From Phycisphaerales bacterium (GTDB lineage: Bacteria; Planctomycetota; Phycisphaerae; Phycisphaerales; UBA1924): 55,056 nt of DNA. Shown one piece after another: positions 6,937-14,984 of this stretch. Positions within the stretch are counted from its first letter, which is position 1. The number at the start of each line of letters is the position of its first letter. The notes beneath the pieces were generated by a model that saw only the letters and a program-made list of their open reading frames with translations, did not search any database and had not been told where the DNA came from. Made by a program: the position numbers and the translations under genes. The stretch covers positions 1 through 55,056 of the forward strand of contig JAJDCZ010000020.1 of assembly GCA_029260555.1 (NCBI GenBank), read 5' to 3'.

Positions 6937-8676
6937 ATGAGCGTTTCTACGCATACAAACATTTCAGGGCCTGGCATTGACCCAACAACGGGCAAGGTTG
7001 ATCCACATGCGGTGACCATCTCAGGCATTGTGCTTGATGCTGTCTATGGGCCTGAGGTTGCCTGCGAATCGCTCACGAATCTGGATCGTGACATTGCAAG
7101 TCCGGGTCAATATCCGTATACGCGGGGGCTTTATCCAAGTGGTTATCTCTCACGCTTGTGGACCATGCGTCAGTTTGCCGGGTTTGGCTCAGCAGAGGAT
7201 ACCAATCAACGATTCAAGTACCTGCTTCAAGCAGCCAGGACATCAACCAAGGCCAACACCGGGCTTTCAACTGCGTTTGATCTGCCCACACTCATGGGGC
7301 GGGATTCAGATGATGTGCTCTCGTTTGGGGAGGTGGGCAAGTGCGGCGTCGCCATCGACACCATCGAAGACATGCACCGGCTGTATGCGGATATTCCCAT
7401 CGACAAGGTGACGGTCAGTCAGACGATCAACGGACCTGCAGCGATTGTCTGGGCGATGTACCTTGCGATGGCAAAGCAGCGCGGGATCGACTGGGCGACG
7501 CTGGGAGGCACGCTACAAAACGACATCCTCAAAGAGTTTCATTCCCAGAACGAGTTCATCTATCCACCTGAGCAAAGCGTCAGGCTGGTGGTCGACACCA
7601 TTGAGTTCCAGTCGCAGCACCTGCCCAAATGGAACAGCGTGTCTATCTCGGGGTATCACATTCGCGAAGCGGGTTCCAATGCATCCCAGGAGCTTGCGTT
7701 TACGCTTCGTGATGGCATGGAATATGTTGAAGCGTGTTTGGCGCGAGGCATGGACATTGAGGAGTTTGCGCCGAGGCTCAGCTTCTTTTTCAACAGCCAT
7801 AACGAGTTCTTTGAAGAAATCTGCAAACTTCGTGCAGCAAGGCGCATCTGGGCGCGGATGATGCGTGAGCGGTATGGCGCAAAGAACGAGCGGTCCTGGT
7901 ATATGAAAACGCATGTGCAGACTGCGGGATGTTCGCTGACAGAACAGCAGCCTTTGAATAATATCGTTCGTGTTGCTTATCAAGCGATGGCGGGCGTGCT
8001 GGGTGGGTGCCAGAGTTTGCACACGGATTCAATGGACGAGACGCTGGGGTTGCCTACAGAGCAGGCTGTGACGGTGGCACTTCGCACGCAGCAGATACTG
8101 GCGCACGAAACTGGTGTGACGCGTACCGTCGACCCTCTGGGTGGTTCGTGGTTTGTTGAAGCGTTGACGGACAAAATTGAAGCTGAAGCACTGGCGTATA
8201 TCGCTGAGATTGATGAAATGGGAGGCGGCGTGTTTGATCTGGACACATTTACACCTGAAACAACAGGATTGAGCACAGGCTTTGCAGGCGGCGTGGTTGC
8301 AGGTATCAACAAAGGTTATTTTCGCAGGCAGATCGCTGAGGCTGCGTATCGATTTGCAGAAGAGTGCGAAGCAAAGGACCGCATCGTTGTTGGTGTCAAT
8401 GAGTATGTTGATGTTGAAGAAGAAAGACCCATTGATGTCTTGGCGATCGGGCCTGAGGTTGAAGCGGTGCAGGTCCAGATGCTCAAAGCGTTCAAGGAGA
8501 AACGGGATGATGAGTTGACAGATCGTTCGCTTGACGAGATCCGTGAAGCTGCCCGGTCGGGGAAGAATGTCATGCCAGCGTTGGTTGAAGGTGCTTTGAA
8601 CAACTGCACGCTGGGCGAGATGACCCAGGCGATGGCGGATGTGTTTGGTCGCTATACCGGTGGCCCCGAGTGGTAG
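6937..8676 (+). CDS. B12-dependent acyl-CoA mutase, large subunit (isobutyryl-CoA-mutase-like active site)
   Basis: The start is ATG 6937, preceded by GGGAG; the product is 579 residues. It is the catalytic TIM-barrel subunit of the methylmalonyl-CoA mutase family: YPYTRGLYPSGYLSRLWTMR, AFDLPTLMGRDSDD, GTLQNDILKEF, SISGYHIREAG (His241) and DPLGGSWFVEALT. There is no B12-binding domain at the C-terminus, so a partner must supply it. Two substrate-binding positions differ from true methylmalonyl-CoA mutase: the tyrosine in RQYAGF is Phe80, and the arginine before N.(Y/F)IYPP is Gln204. Phe/Gln is the pair known from isobutyryl-CoA mutase. I infer a substrate without a free carboxylate. Automated annotation will probably say methylmalonyl-CoA mutase. 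The likely B12/chaperone partner is at 12643-13797. Confidence 0.9.
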   Translation: MSVSTHTNISGPGIDPTTGKVDPHAVTISGIVLDAVYGPEVACESLTNLDRDIASPGQYPYTRGLYPSGYLSRLWTMRQFAGFGSAEDTNQRFKYLLQAARTSTKANTGLSTAFDLPTLMGRDSDDVLSFGEVGKCGVAIDTIEDMHRLYADIPIDKVTVSQTINGPAAIVWAMYLAMAKQRGIDWATLGGTLQNDILKEFHSQNEFIYPPEQSVRLVVDTIEFQSQHLPKWNSVSISGYHIREAGSNASQELAFTLRDGMEYVEACLARGMDIEEFAPRLSFFFNSHNEFFEEICKLRAARRIWARMMRERYGAKNERSWYMKTHVQTAGCSLTEQQPLNNIVRVAYQAMAGVLGGCQSLHTDSMDETLGLPTEQAVTVALRTQQILAHETGVTRTVDPLGGSWFVEALTDKIEAEALAYIAEIDEMGGGVFDLDTFTPETTGLSTGFAGGVVAGINKGYFRRQIAEAAYRFAEECEAKDRIVVGVNEYVDVEEERPIDVLAIGPEVEAVQVQMLKAFKEKRDDELTDRSLDEIREAARSGKNVMPALVEGALNNCTLGEMTQAMADVFGRYTGGPEW

Positions 8677-8922
8677 TCAGTCCTGCTCGTTACTTTGCTA
8701 TCTCGGAAAAGCCATATCTCATGGTGATGATTATCAGCCTGTGAAACTGGGTATGGCGATGTGGATAACTCTCTCCAACACACATCAATAGGCGGAAATC
8801 CTTAGTAAATCGCTAACATATTTGTGTGTAACTGGTTGTATGGGCTGCTATGACACGATTTTCAATGACTGAGTGCAGTTTGTCCAGAAACGGGTTTTTT
8901 CTGCGGTTTGCTATTTGAGGGG

Positions 8923-8951
8923 TTGTGTACCGAACGCGAATTCGCTAAAAT
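8923..8951 (+). promoter_or_regulatory. Sigma-70-type promoter for the small RNA
   Basis: TTGTGT (8923-8928) and TAAAAT (8946-8951) are separated by exactly 17 bases. The expected start of transcription is the adenines at 8957-8958, right before the folded region. The upstream stretch 8677-8922 holds no convincing gene. Confidence 0.55.
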
Positions 8952-8956
8952 GTTTA

Positions 8957-9124
8957 AACCTGTGTGGGATCAGTCCAAAGTCTGCATGGGTGACGAAGGA
9001 GAGATCACTTGGAAATATCTGAGTTGGTCGTATCCTTCAGTTTGTCAAGGCTTGCTTTGGCACTTTAGAAGCCTCATTCCTCCCTACAGCCCCTGAACCG
9101 AAATGGTTTTGGGGCTGTTATTTT
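8957..9124 (+). ncRNA. Candidate structured small RNA, 6S-RNA-like long hairpin
   Basis: The region between the promoter at 8923-8951 and the terminator at 9086-9124 folds into one long irregular hairpin. CUGU/ACAG (8960-8963 with 9086-9089) and GGGA/UCCC (8966-8969 with 9081-9084) close it. UCCAAAGU pairs with ACUUUAGA (8974-8981 with 9062-9069, one mismatch). A large bubble follows (8982-8990 and 9048-9061). The apical arm has UGAC/GUCA (8991-8994 with 9044-9047), GAAGGA/UCCUUC (8995-9000 with 9033-9038) and GAUCA/UGGUC (9003-9007 with 9025-9029). A closed stem, central bubble and apical stem on a transcript of about 165 nt is the layout of 6S RNA, which binds RNA polymerase. CCAAAG (8975-8980) can pair alternatively with CUUUGG (9055-9060). 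No coding sequence is persuasive here. It could be another regulatory RNA. Confidence 0.5.
9086..9124 (+). terminator. Rho-independent terminator of the small RNA
   Basis: ACAGCCCC (9086-9093) pairs perfectly with GGGGCTGT (9111-9118), followed by TATTTTTG. The first four bases are also the 3' strand of the small RNA's closing stem, so the two pairings compete. Confidence 0.75.
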
Positions 9125-9148
9125 TGAGCAAGTGAGCTGGGGATATAG

Positions 9149-9181
9149 AAAAGGGTCTGGCAGCATGTGAACCAGACCCTT
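9149..9181 (-). terminator. Terminator of the pseudopilin-like gene
   Basis: AAGGGTCTGG (9151-9160) and CCAGACCCTT (9172-9181) form a perfect 10-bp stem. On the minus strand the stem runs into TTCTAT, giving four consecutive T residues. It lies about 30 bases after the stop of the minus-strand gene 9210-10268. Confidence 0.7.
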
Positions 9182-9209
9182 GTGAATGTATGAGAGTGAG
9201 TTGGTGAAC

Positions 9210-10268
9210 TCAGCGTTGGCCTGAGTTGATCTCGGTGCCACCGTAGTCCAGCCCCTTAAGGCCGCCTCGGGTCCAGCGGAAGTAACCGTTCAGTGCTTCA
9301 GAGGGTTCGCCGCTGAGGGTGACGCCATCACCTTCCCAGACTTCGGGTTCGTAGTTGATGGTTGTGACGGTATCTCTGTCTGGTTGATTGGGTTTGAATC
9401 CGATATTGGAATCGTTGGTGCGTCTGATAGAGACGGAGCTGTCGAACATGAGCAGGGGCTGACGGGCTTGCTCATAGGCAAAGTAGAGGACTCGTTTGGA
9501 GAAGTGTCTGGCGTGTGAGTCGTGCATGTAGACTTTTTGAGAGGGGAAGCGGACATGGTCCATGCGTCTGCCACCGAGGAGGGCTTTGTGGGCGAGGATG
9601 CGTCTGTGCCAGCCGCCTTGGAAAACGGCACCGTGGTAAAAATCGCCCTTTTGATCGTTGCCTGAAGTAGCGGGGACGAACTGATAGCTTGCAGAATATG
9701 GCCAGTACTGACCAGCGGAACTGTCATAGCTTTCGACACCTCGCTCGGGGCTGAGGGAGAAGACACCTTGCTCAAAGCCCTGGGGATCTTTTTGCCACAT
9801 CAGCAGGTTTCTGTCATCTGGGCAAGCCACGACAGAGCGAGGCAGATCCTGAGAGAGATATTGACCCATGACCAGATGGGTCGCCCGAGTCTGTGGGAAC
9901 CAGAATCGGCCTGCTGTGATCTTTCTCATGTTCTCTCTGCCGGTTTGGTGTCTGAGGATGTCGATGAGCTGATCTGCGATGGCTTCGGGGCCTGAACCAT
10001 GCTGATTCAGATCATCCCATTCACTGAGTTGATCATTCCATTCCCAACTGAAGGCAGGGATGTCGTCATCAAAGTCAGAGGAGTAGCTCCAGGCAGCGAC
10101 CCCCATTTGACGCATGTTGCTCATGCACACAGCCTGTTTGCCCGCTCGTCGAGCTTCACCAAGAGCTGGCAAGAGGATGCTGATCAACAAAGCAATGATG
10201 GCAATGACCACCAGTAACTCGATCAGAGTAAAACCGCGCGTCTTTTTCAAACTGTGGACAGGCTTCAT
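9210..10268 (-). CDS. Prepilin-type N-terminal methylation domain protein (planctomycete type)
   Basis: The 352-residue product begins [12 protein letters not shown] and then [20 protein letters not shown], a type III signal cleaved after the Gly, with the conserved Glu at position five. The helix continues into [20 protein letters not shown], a run seen in the very numerous planctomycete pseudopilin-like proteins. The rest is a globular exported domain with many aromatic residues, including [11 protein letters not shown]. Such genes are usually scattered, not in secretion operons, and their role is unknown; here too it stands alone between its own leader hairpin and terminator. The prepilin peptidase would be encoded elsewhere. 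Confidence 0.85.
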   Translation of the reverse strand: MKPVHSLKKTRGFTLIELLVVIAIIALLISILLPALGEARRAGKQAVCMSNMRQMGVAAWSYSSDFDDDIPAFSWEWNDQLSEWDDLNQHGSGPEAIADQLIDILRHQTGRENMRKITAGRFWFPQTRATHLVMGQYLSQDLPRSVVACPDDRNLLMWQKDPQGFEQGVFSLSPERGVESYDSSAGQYWPYSASYQFVPATSGNDQKGDFYHGAVFQGGWHRRILAHKALLGGRRMDHVRFPSQKVYMHDSHARHFSKRVLYFAYEQARQPLLMFDSSVSIRRTNDSNIGFKPNQPDRDTVTTINYEPEVWEGDGVTLSGEPSEALNGYFRWTRGGLKGLDYGGTEINSGQR

Positions 10269-10270
10269 TT

Positions 10271-10312
10271 ATACATGCTCCGCTGCATCCCCACGAGTAG
10301 GGATGCATGTAT
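10271..10312 (-). promoter_or_regulatory. 5'-UTR hairpin at the pseudopilin-like gene start
   Basis: TGCATCCC (10284-10291) pairs with GGGATGCA (10300-10307), and ATACATG (10271-10277) can pair with CATGTAT (10306-10312). In the minus-strand mRNA the inner stem ends just before a GGAG, which lies about nine bases from the ATG at 10268. Opening or closing the structure would therefore affect ribosome access. Confidence 0.45.
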
Positions 10313-10487
10313 GAGAGTGCCGAATGGACTTCGATCAGATCGGCCGAAGATCCCAGATTACTACAGAATGACGGAAAATCGCCCGTGTGTCAAGATCTGA
10401 CAGCAAAACAAGGCGTGAAATAGTGAGATATACGCGCAGAATACCTGATTTGTGAGTTTGAGAGGCTGAGTTCTGATTCAAAGGAGA

Positions 10488-12191
10488 TCAGGGAGTGCGG
10501 TTGATTGTGCCTCTGATCTGCCCCTTGCTTGGAGGTGGAACGATCAGATTCAAGCCCATTGCGACCAGATCGTTGGTATCGACATCGCCATCGCCATCAA
10601 GATCGAAGATTTCACAACCGGGCAAGAAGGTCTGGTTTCTCATGCAGGCCATCGCTGCTGCAAAGTCTGCGGGGTCGATTTTGCCATTGTTGTTGACATC
10701 GCCGAGGCGATTGGGGGGGTAGATGGTCCAGGTCTGGTCAGCGGAGTATCCGGTGAGGGATCGGGTGATGGTGCCGCCGGGCCAGGTGATGTCCATCTGG
10801 GTGATGGTGGTCTGAGTATCAAGCCCGAAGTGGAGGATGCGTTCATTTTGAGATTTGTAGTTGTTGCCTGCAAAGACCTCGCGCATCTGCCACAGGCCTC
10901 CTGCGAGCAGGTCAACATTGGTGCCGATGCCAAATCTGTTGGCACCGATGCCTGCGATTTCGAGTTTGACCCAGTGTCGTTTTTGTCCTTCGTTGTTGAT
11001 GTAGAGTTTGATGTTCTGGCCGTTGCTTTGCATGACCATATCCAGGTCGCCATCGTTGTCGATGTCGCCAGCTGCGACGCAAAATGAGTTGGCCATATCC
11101 GCAACGCCCATGGCGGGCGCGACATCCAGGGCGGGCCAGGCGCCGTTGTATTCATAGAGGCGATCTGGAGCCATCATCTGGCAGACATACAGATCCTGGT
11201 GCATGTCGTTGTCGTAATCAAACAGCATGGCTGCCCATCCGATCATGAAGGATTGTGTGCCTGAGATGACGCTGCTGTCGGTGAAGGTGCCGTTGCCGTT
11301 GTTCAGGAGGAGGACATTACCGGGCGGGGTGTTTGTGACATAGAGATCCTGGAACCCGTTGTGGTCCCAGTCGCCCACGCCGATGCCCATGCAATCGACA
11401 TTGGCTTCGGTGCCCGAGGCAGCGGTGACATCAATGAAGGTGCCTCCGACATTTTCATAGAGATGATTAGTGTAAGATGGACCTGAGCCTTTGTCGTTTC
11501 CAAGATACAGGTCGGCATCGCCATCACGATCGTAATCAAAGAAAGTGCTGACGAGACCGGGGTCGTCGACAGCCTGGATTCCGAGCAGGAGAGCATTTTC
11601 GGTGAAGGTGCCATCGCCGTTATTCTGGTAGAAAGCATTTCGTACAGTTGAGCCAAATACACCAGTGCGCATGGGGACATAGAGGTCCAGGTAGCCATCG
11701 CCATTGATATCGCCCCAGCAGGCACCCATGCCAGCGCCATTTGAACCCAGTCCGGCTGCCAGTGTGACATCAGAAAAAGTAAACGAACCTGTGTTTTGCA
11801 TGAGCTGGTCTGGTTCGAGGTGGTTGGAGAAGTACAGATCCAGATCGCCATCATCGTCGTAGTCTGCAGCGGTGATTCCAGAGGCTTTGGTGATGTTGGG
11901 GATGCCAGAACCAGCAGAGCGATCGGTGAACTGGCCGGTGCCATCGTTTTCGTAGAGGCGAACTTGCCCGCCGGGTCCGCCGGTGATGATTGCATCACAG
12001 TCGCCGTCGTTATCCAGATCAACCAGTGCGACGCCACAGCCGAACTGTTCGATGCTGTTGGTGACAAAGACATCTATGCCACGGCTGACAGCTTCTTCAG
12101 TAAAAGCTGATTGTTGGGATTCAGCAACACCTGCAATAGAAGCAAGAATACACAAACTACCTACGACACCATACCCACGAATCGTGATCAT
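10488..12191 (-). CDS. Exported FG-GAP/VCBS-repeat protein with ASPIC domain and dockerin-like tail
   Basis: The start is the ATG at 12189-12191, preceded by GGAGAG seven to twelve bases upstream; the 567-residue product begins with a signal peptide ending GVAES. Residues from about 40 to 400 carry repeated calcium-loop motifs of the form D.DNDGD.D (VDLDNDGDCDAI, DYDDDGDLDLYF, DINGDGYLDLYV, DYDRDGDADLYL, DIDNDGDLDMVM). These are FG-GAP/VCBS blades of an integrin-alpha-like propeller. Next is an ASPIC/UnbV domain (FGIGTNVDLLAGGL... and ITWPGG). The last 70 residues are dockerin-like: GDVNNNGKIDPADFAAAM and DLDGDGDVDTNDLV, two EF-hand-like loops. It is probably a secreted calcium-binding adhesion protein. 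No cohesin partner is in view. Confidence 0.88.
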   Translation of the reverse strand: MITIRGYGVVGSLCILASIAGVAESQQSAFTEEAVSRGIDVFVTNSIEQFGCGVALVDLDNDGDCDAIITGGPGGQVRLYENDGTGQFTDRSAGSGIPNITKASGITAADYDDDGDLDLYFSNHLEPDQLMQNTGSFTFSDVTLAAGLGSNGAGMGACWGDINGDGYLDLYVPMRTGVFGSTVRNAFYQNNGDGTFTENALLLGIQAVDDPGLVSTFFDYDRDGDADLYLGNDKGSGPSYTNHLYENVGGTFIDVTAASGTEANVDCMGIGVGDWDHNGFQDLYVTNTPPGNVLLLNNGNGTFTDSSVISGTQSFMIGWAAMLFDYDNDMHQDLYVCQMMAPDRLYEYNGAWPALDVAPAMGVADMANSFCVAAGDIDNDGDLDMVMQSNGQNIKLYINNEGQKRHWVKLEIAGIGANRFGIGTNVDLLAGGLWQMREVFAGNNYKSQNERILHFGLDTQTTITQMDITWPGGTITRSLTGYSADQTWTIYPPNRLGDVNNNGKIDPADFAAAMACMRNQTFLPGCEIFDLDGDGDVDTNDLVAMGLNLIVPPPSKGQIRGTINRTP

Positions 12192-12324
12192 CACAAACTC
12201 TCCTGATTTCAATCTCTTCGAGCTTAATCTACCATAATTTGTGTTTGTATCCAAGCTTAATTTCAGACTTTTCCATCATCTTTGCCCCTATAACGCAGGT
12301 TTATCTATTTTGACATGATCATGC

Positions 12325-12594
12325 CTATTGAGCGATGGACAGGACCAGAATCAGAACCGCAGCGTGGGTGATCACGATGCGGTTGAAGATGTGCTGGTAT
12401 GGGCGTTTGGAGATTTTATGGCGGATGAGCCGCTGTGTGAGCCATGAACCGGGCCAGCCGCCGAGCAGTTCAACGGTGTGGAGGGTTCGTTCAGAGATTC
12501 TACGGCGGTTGAGCTTTGCGCCAGCTTTATCCAGAATGAGCAGCAGGCTGCTCAGCAGACTCATGGGAATGTAAATCAGGAGAATCCAGCGCAT
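12325..12594 (-). CDS. DUF1294 small membrane protein
   Basis: The 89-residue product has an N-terminal membrane helix (MRWILLIYIPMSLLSSLLLI), then DKAGAKLNRRRISERTLHTV, then LLGGWPGSWLTQRLIRHK and a C-terminal helix. DK-A, R-I-E and GGWPG...RHK are the DUF1294 signature. Function is unknown; members are inner-membrane proteins. It follows the B12/G-protein gene 48 bases downstream, separated by a perfect 9-bp hairpin. Confidence 0.85.
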   Translation of the reverse strand: MRWILLIYIPMSLLSSLLLILDKAGAKLNRRRISERTLHTVELLGGWPGSWLTQRLIRHKISKRPYQHIFNRIVITHAAVLILVLSIAQ

Positions 12595-12607
12595 GATTCA
12601 TGCCTTT

Positions 12608-12635
12608 GATCCAGCGGTGAGAAGTTCGCTGGATC
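12608..12635 (-). promoter_or_regulatory. Intergenic hairpin between B12/MeaB fusion gene and DUF1294 gene
   Basis: GATCCAGCG (12608-12616) and CGCTGGATC (12627-12635) form a perfect 9-bp stem. On the minus strand it is followed by AAAGG and then the DUF1294 ATG, with no T run. It is more likely an mRNA-processing or stability element than a terminator. Confidence 0.5.
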
Positions 12636-12642
12636 AGCGTTG

Positions 12643-13797
12643 TCAGGACATCAGGGCATTGAGCAGCTCGGGAATGCCTTTGGCCTGAGTGGCGATGGTT
12701 TCATAGATGGGAACCTTGCCAGCGACTTCCTTGAGATCGCGTATGAGCTGGTTTTCGCCGGGATGGTCAGCCTTGTTGCAGACGAACAGGTCAGCGATTT
12801 CCAGAATGCCTGCTTTGTCCATCTGCACCGAGTCGCCCATGCCAGGCGTGAGCACGACGACGGTTTGATCGACATGCTCGCGGATGCGGGTTTCGTTCTG
12901 GCCTGCGCCGACGGTTTCGATGAACAGGGTGCTGAAGGCATCGTCACCTTCACAGGCACCGCCGATGAGCTCGATGATGTCCTGGATGGCGTGGTAGTCT
13001 TCGCCTGAGATTGCAAGTGAACGGTAGTAGATAGACTCGCCCAGGGTATTGAAATCGACGCGAAGACGGTCGCCGAGCAAGGCACCGCTGGTGATGGGAC
13101 TTTGCGGATCAAAGGCGAGAACCGCGCAACGGCCCCAGCCTTGATCTTTGGCGCGTCTGGTGTATTCGCCAGCCAGCTGGGCGACGAGTGTACTTTTGCC
13201 AGCACCGGGTGAGCCGGTAATGCCGATGACGCGGGCTGGTTTTTTGCGTGAGGCATCTGGCCGGAGAGGCTTGTTATCATGAACAAGGGAAATATCACGA
13301 GCGAGCTGGGCTGTTCGATGGGTTGTGGCAATTTGCGGTGTGCGGGGTGTGGTGGCATCGTGGACAGCTGCGACGATGTCTTCAAGGCTCGTGCCTGTGG
13401 TGAAGCATCTTTTGATGCCCATGTCCATGAGTTTGGGCAGGTCTTCCTGGGGGATGATGCCTCCCATGTAGACATCAATATCGTTTCGTCCCATGCTTTG
13501 GAGGTCTTCAAGGAGCTTGGGGCCGAGCATGAGGTGTGAGTTTGACATCATCGAGGCTGCGACGACATCGCAATCTTCATCACGGGCACTGATGGCCAGT
13601 GAGGTGGGGGTTTGCCAGAGGCCCGAGTAGATGACATGGACTCCTGAGTCGCGCAGGGCGCGGGCGATGACCTTGACCCCTCGATCGTGGCCATCAAGAC
13701 CCATTTTGCCCAGCAGGACGCGGGGGCGGTGGTCAAGATCAGCGCAACGGTCTTTTTTTTCGAACTCGGTTGTGGGTGTGTTGAGTGTGTGTGCCAT
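12643..13797 (-). CDS. Fusion of mutase B12-binding domain and MeaB/ArgK-type G-protein chaperone
   Basis: The 384-residue product has two domains. Residues 25-150 are a B12-binding domain with the lower-ligand motif D35-G-H37-D-R-G40 (KMGLDGHDRGVKVIA), then SGLWQTP and MGGIIPQEDLPKLMDMG, as in mutase small subunits. Residues 185-384 are a MeaB/ArgK-type GTPase: Walker A TGSPGAGKSTLV (195-206), a SGALLGDRLRV switch region, the ETVGAGQNE motif and CNKAD for guanine specificity. MeaB-type proteins load, protect and repair the cofactor of B12 mutases. The same two modules precede the mutase domain in IcmF. Here they are separate from the catalytic subunit at 6937-8676, on the opposite strand about 4 kb away, and probably complete that enzyme. 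No Shine-Dalgarno is obvious. Confidence 0.92.
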   Translation of the reverse strand: MAHTLNTPTTEFEKKDRCADLDHRPRVLLGKMGLDGHDRGVKVIARALRDSGVHVIYSGLWQTPTSLAISARDEDCDVVAASMMSNSHLMLGPKLLEDLQSMGRNDIDVYMGGIIPQEDLPKLMDMGIKRCFTTGTSLEDIVAAVHDATTPRTPQIATTHRTAQLARDISLVHDNKPLRPDASRKKPARVIGITGSPGAGKSTLVAQLAGEYTRRAKDQGWGRCAVLAFDPQSPITSGALLGDRLRVDFNTLGESIYYRSLAISGEDYHAIQDIIELIGGACEGDDAFSTLFIETVGAGQNETRIREHVDQTVVVLTPGMGDSVQMDKAGILEIADLFVCNKADHPGENQLIRDLKEVAGKVPIYETIATQAKGIPELLNALMS

Positions 13798-13931
13798 GGG
13801 ATGAAAGTGTAGGGGCTGAGTGTGGGGATGGGTCAGCCTGGTGCAAACTCCCGCTGGGACGGGGATACGATGGTGTGGCAGGGTGCTGGGGTTGAGGCTG
13901 AGGGTTTGGAAGGTTGGTCAAGGAGCAGGTG

Positions 13932-14984
13932 TTGAACATTCTTGGCATCGAGAGTTCATGTGATGAGTCAGCTGCGGCGGTGGTTCAGGACGGAGTGCGG
14001 GTTTTGTCCAGCGTGATTGCGTCGCAGGTGGATTTGCACGCGGAGTATGGTGGGGTGGTGCCTGAGATTGCCAGCAGGGCTCATGTTTCTCAACTCACAC
14101 CCACGATCAGCAAGGCGCTTTGTGATGCGGGACTGGAGCTGGGACAGATTGATGCGGTGGCGGTGGGGCATCGGCCCGGGTTGATCGGGTCGCTGCTGGT
14201 GGGGGTGTCTGCTGCCAAGGCACTGGCGTGGGCGATGGGGGTGCCGATTGTTGGCGTGGATCACATTCATGCTCATCTTTATGCGGGGCTGCTGGATCAG
14301 AGTGAGGCGGTGGAGATGCCTGCGCTGGGGCTGGTGGTCAGTGGCGGGCACACAGCGATTTACAAGTTGACATCGGTGACGGATTGTCAGTTGCTGGGAG
14401 CGACCATCGACGATGCTATTGGTGAGGCGTATGACAAGGCTGCGACGATTCTGGGTCTTGCGTATCCGGGCGGGCCAAGGCTTGATGCGCTTGCAAGTCA
14501 GCCAGATGCTGATGAGACGGTTTGCAAACTCCCGATCAGCAGGCTTGGCAAGGATTCGCTTGATTTTTCCTATTCGGGTCTTAAAACTGCGCTGCTTTAT
14601 GAAGTGCGTGGGATTCCTGCGCCTGGCGGCGTGTTTCAGCGGGATCATGATGCGCTGAGCGAGCTACACAAGCGCGATCTGGCAGCCTGTTTTCAGAACG
14701 CTGCGGTGAGTGCGGTGATGCTTAAGCTTGGTCATGCACTTAAGCAGTATGGGGAATGTCACACGCTGCTGGTGGGTGGGGGTGTTTCAGCCAACAGTCG
14801 ATTGCGAGCTGAACTCGTGACGCTTGCGAGTGAACGCGGGCTGGAGCTGAGGCTTCCTGCGATGGAGTATTGCATGGATAACGCTGCGATGATCGCTGGG
14901 CTGGCGTGGCATCTGCACAAGGCGGGAGTCGAGGACGATCTGACACTTCGTGCGGTGCCTACGACGGGGTGCGGGAGATCCTGA
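13932..14984 (+). CDS. tsaD: tRNA N6-adenosine threonylcarbamoyltransferase
   Basis: TsaD transfers threonylcarbamoyl to A37 of ANN-decoding tRNAs. The TTG at 13932 is chosen because AGGAG (13921-13925) lies six bases upstream and the product then begins MNILGIESSCDES, the normal start. It has 350 residues. Seen are the ASKHA nucleotide-binding signature, metal-binding HIHAHLYAG, VSGGHTAIY and the C-terminal MDNAAMIAG with the metal-ligand Asp. It overlaps the release-factor-like gene by one base. Partners TsaB and TsaE are not in the window. Confidence 0.93.
   Translation: MNILGIESSCDESAAAVVQDGVRVLSSVIASQVDLHAEYGGVVPEIASRAHVSQLTPTISKALCDAGLELGQIDAVAVGHRPGLIGSLLVGVSAAKALAWAMGVPIVGVDHIHAHLYAGLLDQSEAVEMPALGLVVSGGHTAIYKLTSVTDCQLLGATIDDAIGEAYDKAATILGLAYPGGPRLDALASQPDADETVCKLPISRLGKDSLDFSYSGLKTALLYEVRGIPAPGGVFQRDHDALSELHKRDLAACFQNAAVSAVMLKLGHALKQYGECHTLLVGGGVSANSRLRAELVTLASERGLELRLPAMEYCMDNAAMIAGLAWHLHKAGVEDDLTLRAVPTTGCGRS

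Noticed and set aside
6937..8676. Plain methylmalonyl-CoA mutase assignment
   Set aside because: The family call is right, but Phe80 and Gln204 replace the residues that bind the methylmalonyl carboxylate, so this substrate is not assumed.
8760..8768. A perfect DnaA box (TGTGGATAA, complement of TTATCCACA) in the gap after the mutase gene
   Set aside because: Only one box was found, with no cluster, no dnaA/dnaN and no clear AT-rich unwinding repeat, so it does not support an origin.
8908..9096. A 62-codon open frame starting with TTG over the small RNA region
   Set aside because: It has no ribosome-binding site, overlaps the promoter and the terminator stem, and its translation has no recognisable features. 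The nested RNA pairings explain the sequence better.
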